Positions 46,924-55,661 of a DNA stretch of 64,000 nt are shown here, piece by piece. Origin of the DNA: Microbispora oryzae (GTDB taxonomy: Bacteria; Actinomycetota; Actinomycetes; Streptosporangiales; Streptosporangiaceae); contig NZ_JAFCNB010000017.1 of NCBI RefSeq assembly GCF_017896165.1, forward strand, positions 62,001 to 126,000. The letters run 5' to 3'. Every line of letters starts with the position of its first letter. The stretch's first letter is position 1. The translations under genes were made by a program, and so were the position numbers. The notes under the pieces were generated by a model. That model saw nothing but the letters and a program-made list of their open reading frames with translations, ran no database searches and was not told where the DNA came from.

Positions 46924-48294
46924 CTAGTGGTTGGCCAGGAAGGCCAGGAGGTCCTGCCGGGTGACCATGCCGACGGGCTTGCCGTCGTCAAGCACCACGG
47001 CGGCGTCGGCCTTCTCCAGCGCCTCCACCGCGCGGGCGACCGGCTCGCCGATGCCGATGATCGGAAGCGGCGCCGACATGTGCCCGCCGATCCGGTCCTC
47101 CGAGCGCACCCGCCCGCGATAGAGGCCGTCGAGCAGGTCGCGCTCCACGATCGAGCCGACGACCTCGGCCGCCATGACCGGCGGCTCCTCCTTCATCACC
47201 GGCAACTGCGAGACGTTGTACTCACGCATGATCGAGATGGCCGTGCCGACCGACTCGTGCGGGTGGACGTGGACGAACTGCGGCAGCCCGGCCGACTTGC
47301 GGCCGAGCACGTCGCCGACCAGGCCCTCGTCGCTCGACGTGGTGAGGAACCCGTAGTCGGCCATCCAGTCGTCGTTGAAGATCTTCGAGAGGTAGCCGCG
47401 CCCGCCGTCCGGCAGCAGCACCACCACGACGTCGTCCGGGCCGGCGGCCTGCGCCACCCGGAGCGCGGCGACCACAGCCATCCCGCAGGAGCCCCCGACC
47501 AGCAGGGCCTCCTCCCGGGCGAGCCTGCGGGTCATGCCGAAGGAGTCCTTGTCGGAGACGGCGATGACCTCGTCGCAGATCGTGGTGTCGTAGGTGGCGG
47601 GCCAGATGTCCTCGCCGACGCCCTCGACCAGGTACGGCCGGCCGTCGCCGCCCGAGTAGACCGAGCCCTCGGGGTCCGCTCCGATGATCTTCACCCGGCC
47701 GCCGGAGACCTCCTTGAGGTAGCGGCCGGTGCCGCTGATCGTCCCGCCGGTGCCGATGCCCGCCACGAAGTGGGTGATCCTGCCCTCCGTCTGCGCCCAG
47801 ATCTCGGGGCCGGTGGAGTGATAGTGGCTGGCGGGATTGTCCGGGTTGGAATACTGGTCCGGCTTCCAGGCGTTCGGGGTCTCACGGGCGAGCCGATCGG
47901 AGACGGAGTAGTAGGAGTCAGGGTGATCCGGGGACACCGCGGTGGGGCAGACGACGACCTCGGCGCCGTACGCGCGGAGGACAGCGATCTTGTCCTGTGC
48001 GACCTTGTCGGGGCAGACGAACAGGCAGCGGTAGCCCTTCTCCTGCGCGACGATGGCCAGGCCGACGCCGGTGTTGCCCGAGGTCGGCTCGACGATGGTG
48101 CCGCCGGGCCGCAGCGCGCCGCTCCGCTCCGCGGCCTCCACCATCCGCAGCGCGATCCGGTCCTTCACCGATCCGCCGGGGTTGAAATACTCCACCTTGG
48201 CCAGCACCTGGGCGGGAGCGCCCGCCGCCACCTTGCGGAGCCGGACGAGCGGGGTGTTGCCCATCAGCTCGATCAGCGAGTCGTGTACGCGCAC
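46924..48294 (-). CDS. cbs: Cystathionine beta-synthase
   Basis: The 456-residue protein combines a PLP domain (Lys44 in NPGGSVKDR, SGNTGVGLAI, GIGTGGTISGTGRYLKE) with two C-terminal CBS repeats (VHPHESVGTAISIMREYNVSQLP and GIGEPVARAVEALEKADAAVVL). It makes cystathionine from homocysteine and serine; the CBS pair is usually regulatory. The chosen GTG follows AAGGTGG by eight bases and gives the typical VHDSLIELMGNTPLVRL start; a GTG four codons earlier is possible. No N-terminal heme domain is present. Confidence 0.93.
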   Translation of the reverse strand: MRVHDSLIELMGNTPLVRLRKVAAGAPAQVLAKVEYFNPGGSVKDRIALRMVEAAERSGALRPGGTIVEPTSGNTGVGLAIVAQEKGYRCLFVCPDKVAQDKIAVLRAYGAEVVVCPTAVSPDHPDSYYSVSDRLARETPNAWKPDQYSNPDNPASHYHSTGPEIWAQTEGRITHFVAGIGTGGTISGTGRYLKEVSGGRVKIIGADPEGSVYSGGDGRPYLVEGVGEDIWPATYDTTICDEVIAVSDKDSFGMTRRLAREEALLVGGSCGMAVVAALRVAQAAGPDDVVVVLLPDGGRGYLSKIFNDDWMADYGFLTTSSDEGLVGDVLGRKSAGLPQFVHVHPHESVGTAISIMREYNVSQLPVMKEEPPVMAAEVVGSIVERDLLDGLYRGRVRSEDRIGGHMSAPLPIIGIGEPVARAVEALEKADAAVVLDDGKPVGMVTRQDLLAFLANH

Positions 48295-48414
48295 CGCGAA
48301 GACCACCTTGGTTTGCCTAAGCTTTGTCGGCTTGTCCGCTGCCGTGGTCCCGAAGGGGTGGCGGGGACTCGGCTAATTTCTTCTTGCAACCGTACCGCGA
48401 GGTGAGGAGGGCGC

Positions 48415-49389
48415 GTGATCTGGACATCCGGCGTGGCGCGCGCCGCCCGCCGCATCGCGACGGCGGCCGCTCTGGGCGGTGGCGGCCTCACCGCCCTGGG
48501 GGTCGTCACCTACGGTCTGCTGATGGCCGAGGCCACGCTCGCCCGCAGGCTCGTCGGCCAGCCGCACGGCCTGGACGGGCCGCCGTCCGACGGCGTCTAC
48601 GGAGACTTCCCCGGTGAGCCCATCCGGATGACGGTGCTGGGCGACTCCACGTCCGTGGGGCTGGGGATGACCCGCCCGGAGGAGACCCCGGCGGTGATCA
48701 TCGCGCGCGGCCTGGCCGCCGTCGCCGAGCGGCCGGTGCGGCTGACCGTCCTGGGGCAGTCGGGCGCGGAGTCGGCCCACCTGGAATCACAGGTTGACCG
48801 GGCGCTGGCCGAGCGGCCGGAGATCGCCGTCGTCTTCGTCGGGGCCAACGACGTCACCACCGCCACCCTGCCCGCCCGGGCCGTCCGTCACCTCCAGAAG
48901 GCCGTGGGCCGGCTGTGCGACGCGGGCGCGGAGGTGGTCGTCGGCACCTGCCCCGACCTGGGGACGGTCCGCCCCATCGCCCAGCCGCTCCGCTGGGTCA
49001 CCCGGCGCTGGTCGCGCCAGCTCGCCGCCGCGCAGACCGTCGCCGTCATCGAGGCGGGCGGGCGCACGGTGGCCTTCGCCGATCTCCTCGGACCGGAGTT
49101 CGACGCGAACCCGGCAGAGATGTTCGGACCCGATCGTTTTCATCCATCTGCCCGAGGTTACCTACAAGCCGCGTACGCAGTGCTACCGTCTGTATGCGCT
49201 GCGTTGGAGTTGTGGCCCGAGCCGGAACCCGCGCGCGTCGAAGGATCGCAATACCTTTTGGCGGCGATGGCCGTGGAGGAACCCGGCACCGAGGTCACCG
49301 CGACCCGGGTCGCCGGCCGGGCGGCCGGCCCTCATGGACGATGGGCGGCGCTGCTCCGCCGGGGACCGGGGCCGCTTCCGAACGCCTAG
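48415..49389 (+). CDS. SGNH/GDSL hydrolase, membrane or exported
   Basis: A 324-residue protein with an N-terminal hydrophobic segment (about 12-38), the SGNH block I GDSTSVGLG (catalytic Ser), block II/III (GQSGAE, VGANDVT) and block V DRFHPSARGY (Asp and His). It is probably an esterase or acetylxylan/lipid deacetylase acting outside or at the membrane. GAGGAGGG precedes the GTG. The orthologue in M. tuberculosis (Rv1075c) also lies between a thiolase and cbs. The last ~60 residues are low in conserved features. Confidence 0.85.
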   Translation: MIWTSGVARAARRIATAAALGGGGLTALGVVTYGLLMAEATLARRLVGQPHGLDGPPSDGVYGDFPGEPIRMTVLGDSTSVGLGMTRPEETPAVIIARGLAAVAERPVRLTVLGQSGAESAHLESQVDRALAERPEIAVVFVGANDVTTATLPARAVRHLQKAVGRLCDAGAEVVVGTCPDLGTVRPIAQPLRWVTRRWSRQLAAAQTVAVIEAGGRTVAFADLLGPEFDANPAEMFGPDRFHPSARGYLQAAYAVLPSVCAALELWPEPEPARVEGSQYLLAAMAVEEPGTEVTATRVAGRAAGPHGRWAALLRRGPGPLPNA

Positions 49390-49436
49390 AGTCGGTCACC
49401 TTTCGCGGCCAGGCCATCACCCCCTGTAGGAGTGAA

Positions 49437-50795
49437 ATGATCCGGCCCCACGCGAAACCGACCATGACGCTCGCCGCGACCGCCCTTCTCGCGGGCGGCG
49501 CCCTGGCAGGCTGCTCCGGCGGCGACGACGCCGGCACCGACTACCCCGCCTGGCAGAACACGCGGGTCAACGCCGTCAGCCGGGCCACCGTCGGCGGCGG
49601 CGTCGCGGCGGCCACATCGATGAAGCCCGACGGCGCGCTGGAGACGGTCGCCCTCGACCTGGCCACCGGACGGACCCTGTGGTCCCACCCCGCCACCATG
49701 ATCGGCCGGCTCCCCGGGATGGGCGTGCAGGCGCCCGCCACCGTGGAGATCGGCGGGGGCCACGCGGTCGTGGTCGCGCTCGACCCCGCCTCCCGGCCCC
49801 GGGAGAAGGCCACGCTGGTCGCGCGGGACGCCCGCACCGGACGGCAGCTGTGGACCCGGCCGGTCCACTCGACCTTCGGGCCGCAGGGCTGCGGGCCCTA
49901 CGTGTGCCTGTCGGAGAACACCGCCCTGGCGAGCGCCCGCATGGTCGTCCTCGACCCGCGCGACGGGCGCCAGCTGTGGCGCCTGCCCGGAATCTCCGAG
50001 GTCGAGTGGGCGGGCCCGGACAAGGTCGTCGTGCTGCGCCTCGCGTCCCACCCCGTGCTTGAGGCGTACGCGCTGAAGACCGGGAAGGTCTCCTGGCAGC
50101 TGCCGATCGAGCAGGCCCTCGGGGACGGCGTCGACCTGTCCGGCGGCTGGGCGTTCGGCGCCACCGAGGACAAGATCGTCGGGTACGTCGCCCCCTTCAC
50201 CGATCCGCAGACCAAGCGGACTTCGACGTTCGGCCTGTTCTCCGCCCGCCTCTCCGACGGCGCGGTGGACTGGATGCGCCCGAACGTGGTCCGGGTCTAC
50301 CCGAGCGGCAACCCCGCCTACGCCCCCGTCGTCCGGCCCGTCGACGAGCAGGGGCAGTACGGCGGCTTCGCCAGGCTCGACGCGGAGACCGGCCGGGTCC
50401 TCGGCCAGATCACCCCGACCCAGGTCCCGGGCACGGGCTGGTGGCTCGCGTTCCCGCCGTCCATGGACAAGCTGGGGTTCCTCAAACGCGACGCGCCCGG
50501 CTCGGTCTACGACCTCAGCACCGGCGAGCCGACCCCTCTCAAGGGCGCGAACGGCTGGTCGTTCTGCGTCACCGACCCCAAGCCGCTCTCCCTGCGGGAC
50601 ATGACCCCCGGCTTCTACTCCATCGCCGCGCTGTGCGAGTTCGACCTCGCCACGGGCAAGCGGATCACCTCCTCCTCCGCGCCGCCGTCGTGGTTCACCG
50701 GAAGCCAGGCGGGGTGGCGGCTGTGGCGTGACGAGAAGGGCGCCCTGCACGCCGTCAAGGACGCCGCGGGCTCGACCCCCGGCATGTACGGCTGA
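49437..50795 (+). CDS. PQQ-like beta-propeller lipoprotein
   Basis: The 452-residue protein has a signal peptide with a lipobox (LAGC, Cys at about 22) and then repeated blades of the type DLATGRTLW, DARTGRQLWTRP, DPRDGRQLWRLPG, ALKTGKVSWQLP, as in PQQ-like WD propellers such as BamB. It is anchored outside the membrane and may serve as a scaffold. There is a conserved-looking cysteine pair near 143-147 (GCGPYVC). AGGAG lies before the ATG, 47 bases after the SGNH gene. Its ligand is unknown. Confidence 0.8.
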   Translation: MIRPHAKPTMTLAATALLAGGALAGCSGGDDAGTDYPAWQNTRVNAVSRATVGGGVAAATSMKPDGALETVALDLATGRTLWSHPATMIGRLPGMGVQAPATVEIGGGHAVVVALDPASRPREKATLVARDARTGRQLWTRPVHSTFGPQGCGPYVCLSENTALASARMVVLDPRDGRQLWRLPGISEVEWAGPDKVVVLRLASHPVLEAYALKTGKVSWQLPIEQALGDGVDLSGGWAFGATEDKIVGYVAPFTDPQTKRTSTFGLFSARLSDGAVDWMRPNVVRVYPSGNPAYAPVVRPVDEQGQYGGFARLDAETGRVLGQITPTQVPGTGWWLAFPPSMDKLGFLKRDAPGSVYDLSTGEPTPLKGANGWSFCVTDPKPLSLRDMTPGFYSIAALCEFDLATGKRITSSSAPPSWFTGSQAGWRLWRDEKGALHAVKDAAGSTPGMYG

Positions 50796-50922
50796 GCGCT
50801 CCGGGAGAAAGTTCCATCCGGGCGGCCCCCGGGGGCCCGGTGAACGACCTACTGAGGGGTAACCTCGCGGAAGGGCCGCCCGGACCCCGAGCGGGCGGCA
50901 CGCGAGCAGGCAGGAGAGTCAC

Positions 50923-52143
50923 ATGCCCGAGGCAGTCATCGTGGCGACCGCGCGATCCCCGATCGGCCGCGCCTTCAAGGGATCGCTGACGGACATCCGT
51001 CCCGACGACCTGACCGTCCAGATGATCGGGGCGGCGCTGGCGAAGGTGCCGGAGCTCGACCCGCACGACATCGACGACGTCATGCTCGGCTGCGGGCTAC
51101 CCGGCGGCGAGCAGGGCTTCAACATGGCCCGTGTCGTCTCCGTGCTCCTCGGCCTCGACGACGTGCCGGGGACGACGGTGAACCGCTACTGCGCGTCCTC
51201 CCTGCAGACCACCCGCATGGCGTTCCATGCGATCAAGGCGGGCGAGGGCGACGTGTTCGTCTCGGCCGGGGTCGAGACCGTCTCCCGCTTCGTGAAGGGC
51301 AGCTCCGACTCGCTGCCCGACACCATGAACCCGCTCTTCCTGGACGCCAAGGGCCGTACGGACCGGGCGGCCGAGGGCGGCGGACCGGTGTGGCACGACC
51401 CCCGCGAGGACGGCGCGCTGCCCGACGTCTACATCGCGATGGGCCAGACCGCGGAGAACGTGGCCGCGCTGCGCGGAGTCTCCCGGCGGGCGCAGGACGA
51501 GTTCGGCGTGCGGTCGCAGAACCTCGCGGAGAAGGCCGTCGCGAACGGCTTCTGGGAGAGCGACATCACGCCGGTGACGCTGCCCGACGGCCGGATCGTG
51601 CGCCGGGACGACGGCCCGCGGCCCGGCACGACCTATGAGGCGGTGGCCCAGCTCAAGCCGGCCTTCCGGCCCGACGGCACCGTCACGGCCGGCAACTGCT
51701 GCCCGTTGAACGACGGCGCCGCCGCGGTGGTCGTCATGAGCGACGTGAAGGCCGCCGAGCTGGGGATCACCCCGCTGGCCAGGATCGTCTCCACCGGCGT
51801 CACCGGCCTGTCCCCCGAGATCATGGGTCTCGGCCCCGTCGAGGCGTCCCGGCAGGCGCTGACCCGCGCGGGGATGGCCGTCGGCGACGTCGACCTGGTG
51901 GAGATCAACGAGGCGTTCGCGGCCCAGGTCATCCCGTCCTATCAGGAGCTCGGGATCGACCTCGACCGGCTCAACGTGAACGGCGGGGCGATCGCGCTGG
52001 GGCACCCCTTCGGCATGACCGGGGCCCGGATCACCTCCACCCTGATCAACAGCCTCCGGTTCCACGACCGGACGATCGGGCTGGAGACCATGTGCGTGGG
52101 CGGAGGCCAGGGCATGGCTATGGTGCTGGAGCGGCTGTCCTGA
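50923..52143 (+). CDS. Acetyl-CoA C-acetyltransferase (thiolase)
   Basis: The 406-residue enzyme has nucleophile Cys90 in NRYCASSLQTT, GGAIALGHPFGMTGAR with the active-site His, and CVGGGQGMAMVLE with the second catalytic Cys. It cleaves or forms acetoacetyl-CoA and longer 3-ketoacyl-CoAs. Orthologues near the SGNH gene in mycobacteria are named fadA3. AGGAG lies nine bases before the ATG. It could link with the 3-hydroxybutyrate-type operon at the left of the window. Confidence 0.92.
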   Translation: MPEAVIVATARSPIGRAFKGSLTDIRPDDLTVQMIGAALAKVPELDPHDIDDVMLGCGLPGGEQGFNMARVVSVLLGLDDVPGTTVNRYCASSLQTTRMAFHAIKAGEGDVFVSAGVETVSRFVKGSSDSLPDTMNPLFLDAKGRTDRAAEGGGPVWHDPREDGALPDVYIAMGQTAENVAALRGVSRRAQDEFGVRSQNLAEKAVANGFWESDITPVTLPDGRIVRRDDGPRPGTTYEAVAQLKPAFRPDGTVTAGNCCPLNDGAAAVVVMSDVKAAELGITPLARIVSTGVTGLSPEIMGLGPVEASRQALTRAGMAVGDVDLVEINEAFAAQVIPSYQELGIDLDRLNVNGGAIALGHPFGMTGARITSTLINSLRFHDRTIGLETMCVGGGQGMAMVLERLS

Positions 52144-52174
52144 CCTCCGCGACGAACCTCCGCGACGGGCGTCG

Positions 52175-52597
52175 TCAGCCCTTGAAGTCGGGACCCGCGC
52201 GGGTGGGCTCCACCCGGATGATCACTCGCTTGTCCCGGATCATGGCGGCCCGGTACTCGTCCCAGTCGGGGTGCTCGCCGTTGAGGTCACGGTAGTAGCG
52301 GACGAGGTGGTCCATGGCGTCCGGGAGCGAGACGACCTGCGCCCGGCCCTCGATCTGGGCCCAGGGCCCGACGAACGCGTCCGGGACGACGGTGAGGAAC
52401 ACCTGCGGATTCTTGTAGAGGTTCTTCGTCTTGATCGCCGTCTCCCGGCTGCTGATCACCAGGTAGCCCTCGGGGTCGACGCCGACGAAGACCGGGGACA
52501 TCTGCAGGCGGCCGTCCTCGTGAAAGGTCGCCATGACGGCGTGGTGGTTGTGCCTGACGAACTCGCGTGCCTTGTCGAGATCCATAAGGTCCATCAT
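52175..52597 (-). CDS. PPOX-class F420/FMN-dependent oxidoreductase fold protein
   Basis: A 140-residue split-barrel protein: FVRHNHHAVMATFHEDGRLQ, PVFVGVDPEGYLVISSRE, KTKNLYKNPQVFLTVVPD and a C-terminal RVIIRVEPTRAGPDFKG resemble the TIGR03618 F420-binding family. It may reduce small molecules with F420H2. Three candidate starts (52597, 52594, 52585) occur; none has a strong ribosome site. It converges on the thiolase with a 31-base gap. Confidence 0.8.
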   Translation of the reverse strand: MMDLMDLDKAREFVRHNHHAVMATFHEDGRLQMSPVFVGVDPEGYLVISSRETAIKTKNLYKNPQVFLTVVPDAFVGPWAQIEGRAQVVSLPDAMDHLVRYYRDLNGEHPDWDEYRAAMIRDKRVIIRVEPTRAGPDFKG

Positions 52598-52634
52598 GCC
52601 GACCGGCCGGCCCGCCGTATGACATGCCCCACGA

Positions 52635-52662
52635 CCCGGCCGTACGAACCCGGCCGTACGAA
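52635..52662. repeat. Two tandem copies of a 14-bp sequence
   Basis: CCCGGCCGTACGAA occurs twice back to back between the PPOX and DUF4287 genes, next to a terminator hairpin. Role unknown. Confidence 0.7.
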
Positions 52663-52679
52663 CCCCGTTAACGACAAGG

Positions 52680-52707
52680 CGCCCGCACCGGGAAGGCGGT
52701 GCGGGCG
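52680..52707 (-). terminator. Terminator hairpin of the DUF4287 gene
   Basis: CGCCCGCACC and GGTGCGGGCG form a perfect 10-bp stem with an 8-base loop, 24 bases downstream of the stop on the minus strand. The sequence that follows (CCTTGTCGTT) is only mildly T-rich, as is usual in high-GC terminators. Confidence 0.65.
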
Positions 52708-52730
52708 ACCGGGTGCCGGGACGACCGGCT

Positions 52731-52949
52731 TCAGAAGCGGCGGCGCCGCTCGTGCTCGAGGACGATGGCGGCGGCGTAGCCGTGGCTCAGCCCGTGCTCT
52801 TCGGCGAGCCAGTGGGCCCGCTCTTCACATCGCAGGAACGACGGGCCGTTGTCGATGGCTTCGAACCACTCGGGGAGGTCACGCCCGGTTATGGACGGGA
52901 CTCGGGCGATCAGCTTGGTCTGTGTCTCCGGTGAGTGGTTCAACGACAT
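52731..52949 (-). CDS. DUF4287 small protein
   Basis: The 72-residue soluble protein (KLIARVPSITGRDLPEWFEA… then LAEEHGLSHGYAAAIVLEHERRRRF) matches the small DUF4287 family, whose helical fold resembles the N-terminal part of some DUF5655 proteins. GGAGG four bases upstream favours this ATG over an earlier GTG. A good promoter is seen upstream. Function unknown. Confidence 0.8.
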   Translation of the reverse strand: MSLNHSPETQTKLIARVPSITGRDLPEWFEAIDNGPSFLRCEERAHWLAEEHGLSHGYAAAIVLEHERRRRF

Positions 52950-52981
52950 GGGCACCTCCACGGAAAAGGCTGCTTTGTGTC

Positions 52982-53010
52982 ACAGTGCATCACCCGCCGT
53001 CGCTTGACAA
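52982..53010 (-). promoter_or_regulatory. Promoter of the DUF4287 gene
   Basis: On the minus strand TTGTCA (53010-53005) and CACTGT (52987-52982) are spaced by 17 bases, ideal for a sigma-70-type promoter. The transcript would have a ~30-base leader with the ribosome site. Confidence 0.6.
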
Positions 53011-53091
53011 CCCCCCATCGGACATCGATTTGTTACGGGATGTTGATCGAATGTTACGCCGCGCATGGCGATGTCCTGATATAGCACACGA

Positions 53092-53119
53092 AGGGCGCCC
53101 CTCCGAAGAGAGGCGCCCT
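53092..53119 (-). terminator. Hairpin downstream of the BI-1 gene
   Basis: AGGGCGCC and GGCGCCCT form an 8-bp stem 20 bases after the stop codon on the minus strand. No long U-run. The remainder of 52950-53138 is the DUF4287 promoter region. Confidence 0.6.
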
Positions 53120-53138
53120 GGCGAGAATCGGTCGTCCG

Positions 53139-53924
53139 CTAATCGTTGTTCGTGAAGTAGCTGATGAAGCGGAGGATCTCCAGGTAGAGCCAGACGAGGC
53201 TCAGCGTCAGGCCGAAGGCCATGAGCCACGAGTAGCGCTCGGGCACCCCGGCCCGCACGCTCTGGTCGATCTGGTCGAAGTCGAGGAGGAGGAAGAAGCA
53301 GCCGAGTAGGATCATCGCGACGCTGAAGATCCAGCCGATGGCGCTGTCGGTGCGCAGCCCGAGCCCGCCCGGCTCGAAGTAACCGGCGATCCAGTTGAGC
53401 AGCATCAGGCCGATCGCGCCGAAGGCGGCGGCCACCACGAACTTGGTGAACTTGGGCGTCGGCCGGAAGATCCTCAGGGCGTAGACGGCGAGGGTGCCGC
53501 CGAAGGCGACCATCGTCCCGACGACCGCCTGCAGGACGATCCCGTCGTACGCGGTGTTCATCCCGTGGCTGAGCACGCCGATCGCGATGCCGTAACAGAC
53601 CGAGTAGCCGAGGATGAGCGCCGGATTGGTGCTCTGCCGGAACGAGACGATCAGTCCCAGGACCAGGCCCACGATCATGGCGGGGAAGGCCAGGCCCCAG
53701 CCGACGTCGAAGTACCACGACAGGGCCGCCGCCAGGAAGAGCGTGCCCAGGGTCATGGAACCGCGTACGACGACGTCGTCGATCGTCATCGCGCGTTCGG
53801 CGGGCGGGGCGTACGACGGGGCCGCGTACATGTCGTTCAACTGCCCGACCGTCGGCGTCGGGCCGGACCACGACGACCGGCCGGCCGCCCCCCGACGGGC
53901 GAATATGGGGTTCCTGCTCTCCAC
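53139..53924 (-). CDS. Bax inhibitor-1/YccA-family membrane protein
   Basis: The 261-residue protein has an N-terminal Pro/Ser-rich tail and seven predicted membrane helices with the TMBIM pattern: VVVRGSMTLGTLFLAAALSW, ALILGYSVCYGIAIGVLSH, FGAIGLMLLNWIAGYF and acidic residues in the last helix region (FDQIDQSVRAGVPERYSW then SLVWLYLEILRFISYF). Relatives leak Ca2+ or protons. GGAGG five bases before the GTG fixes the start; longer readings upstream are unlikely. Function in actinobacteria unknown. Confidence 0.85.
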   Translation of the reverse strand: MESRNPIFARRGAAGRSSWSGPTPTVGQLNDMYAAPSYAPPAERAMTIDDVVVRGSMTLGTLFLAAALSWYFDVGWGLAFPAMIVGLVLGLIVSFRQSTNPALILGYSVCYGIAIGVLSHGMNTAYDGIVLQAVVGTMVAFGGTLAVYALRIFRPTPKFTKFVVAAAFGAIGLMLLNWIAGYFEPGGLGLRTDSAIGWIFSVAMILLGCFFLLLDFDQIDQSVRAGVPERYSWLMAFGLTLSLVWLYLEILRFISYFTNND

Positions 53925-54124
53925 CGCTGCCTCCAGGACGCGACTTCTGCTCAGCCTTCCACGGCTTCCGTGCGGATGACAGCCGGAAGGGAAGACTCCC
54001 CCGCCCGGCTCCGACACTTCACCGACCCGCTCAACGACCGGACTTCGGGCTGAGTTCCCACCGGCCCCGCCGACGGTTCCGGCCATGTCCCCCACAATCC
54101 GGGACAAACTTGGATAGTTCCTTT

Positions 54125-54154
54125 ACTTGAGTCATTCAAGTCTGATGTTAGCGT
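54125..54154 (+). promoter_or_regulatory. Inverted repeat overlapping the promoter of the orphan kinase
   Basis: ACTTGA-GTCAT-TCAAGT (54125-54141) is a perfect 6+6 repeat that covers a TTGAGT -35 box; TAGCGT (54149-54154) is the -10, seven bases before the ATG. The TTGA…TCAA symmetry resembles MarR-family operators. A leaderless mRNA is likely. Confidence 0.5.
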
Positions 54155-54161
54155 GGGCTTC

Positions 54162-55661
54162 ATGCGTAGAGGTGGAATCGGTGGACGGGAGCGGCACTCC
54201 CGCTTCTCGACCGCGGCGACCCCGGTGTCATATCCGGCGCCGTCGGTCCGCCTCGTGCCGCGGTCGATCCGAGGACGTCTCACGGCTCTGGTGACGGTGC
54301 TGGCCGTGACGCTCCTGATCCCGTCCGGGATCGTGGGAGCGCTGACGGCCCGCCAGGCCTTCGCCAACCCGATGTGGCAGGACGCCCGGCGGCAGGCCAC
54401 GCTCACCGCCGAGTCCATCCGGGCGGGCCGGTTGATCGACCCCATCGTCCCCACCGTCGAGGGGGTCGACCTGGTCCAGGTCGTGGCGGCCGACCATCAG
54501 GTGCTCGCCGCCTCCTCCACCGTCGCGGGAAAGCCCGCGCTCAGCACCGAGCGGCCGTCCGGGTCGGAGCCGCTGCGGGACATCGAGACCTGCCCCAAGG
54601 CCCACACCGGGTGCCTGCGCCTGGCCGCGGTGCGAGTCACCCCCGCCCCGTCCTCCCCCGTTGTGTACGCCGGCGGCCCCGCGCCCGGCATCGCCTCGGT
54701 CGGAAAGTTCGACCTGCTCTTCACGGTGGAGGTCGCCATGCTGCTGCTCATGACCGCGTGGGGGACGTGGAAGGTCGCCGGTCGCACACTGCGTCCCGTC
54801 GAAGGCATCCGACGCGATCTCGCCTCTATCAACGTGCACGACCTGAGCACGCGCGTGCCCGAACCGTCCGGAAACGACGAGGTCGCGAGGCTGGCCCGGA
54901 CGGTGAACAGCACGCTCAGCCGCATCGAGGAGGCCAAGGAGGCCACCGAGCGCGCGCTCACGCAGCAGCGCCAGTTCGCCGCCGACGCCTCCCACGAGCT
55001 GCGCACGCCGCTCGCCGGGCTGCGGGCCCAGTTGGAGGAAGCCCAGATGCACCCGGGCCAGACAGATCTGGGCGAACTGCTGGAGCGGGCCCTGGGCGAC
55101 GTCGACCGGCTGGAGACGATCATCTCCGACCTGCTCCTGCTCGCCAGGGTGGGCGCCCGCGGCCGTGCGGAACACTGCCCGATCGACCTGTCCGAGCTGG
55201 TCTCGGACGAGGTGGGCCGCCGGGCCGACCGGATCCCGGTCCGGCTGTCCCTGGAGAGCGGCATCGTCGTCAGCGGGCTCGCCGCCCACCTCACCCGGCT
55301 GCTCACCAACCTTCTCGACAACGCCCAGCGGCACGCCCGCCACCAGGTGGCCGTCGCGATCCGCAGGGACGGCGCGGTCGCCGAGCTGTCGATCTGCGAC
55401 GACGGGACCGGCGTGCCGCCGAGCCAGCGCGAGCGGATCTTCGAGCGGTTCACCCGGCTCGACAGCGCCCGCAGCCGCGACCAGGGCGGGAGCGGCCTGG
55501 GGCTGGCCATCGCCCGCGACATCGCCTCGGCCCACTGCGGCACCCTGGTGGCGGAAGAGTCGCCGTCCGGCGGGGCGCGCTTCGTGCTGCGTGTTCCGAT
55601 CGTCGGCTGCGGCGAGGAGGACGCCGCGCCCGTCCGCAACCGGGCCCTCAGAGCCGTCTGA
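54162..55661 (+). CDS. Orphan sensor histidine kinase
   Basis: A 499-residue kinase: membrane helix at about 38-62, an extracellular domain of ~120 residues with two cysteines (ETCPKAHTGCLR), a second helix near 185-205, HAMP, His278 in DASHELRTPLAGL, and an ATPase domain (LLDNAQRHARHQV, DDGTGVPPSQRERIFERFTR, GGSGLGLAIARDI). No response regulator gene is adjacent; the downstream gene is convergent. It may signal to a distant regulator. The Cys pair may form a disulfide in the sensor. The 3' end overlaps the convergent asparaginase gene by 14 bases. Confidence 0.88.
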   Translation: MRRGGIGGRERHSRFSTAATPVSYPAPSVRLVPRSIRGRLTALVTVLAVTLLIPSGIVGALTARQAFANPMWQDARRQATLTAESIRAGRLIDPIVPTVEGVDLVQVVAADHQVLAASSTVAGKPALSTERPSGSEPLRDIETCPKAHTGCLRLAAVRVTPAPSSPVVYAGGPAPGIASVGKFDLLFTVEVAMLLLMTAWGTWKVAGRTLRPVEGIRRDLASINVHDLSTRVPEPSGNDEVARLARTVNSTLSRIEEAKEATERALTQQRQFAADASHELRTPLAGLRAQLEEAQMHPGQTDLGELLERALGDVDRLETIISDLLLLARVGARGRAEHCPIDLSELVSDEVGRRADRIPVRLSLESGIVVSGLAAHLTRLLTNLLDNAQRHARHQVAVAIRRDGAVAELSICDDGTGVPPSQRERIFERFTRLDSARSRDQGGSGLGLAIARDIASAHCGTLVAEESPSGGARFVLRVPIVGCGEEDAAPVRNRALRAV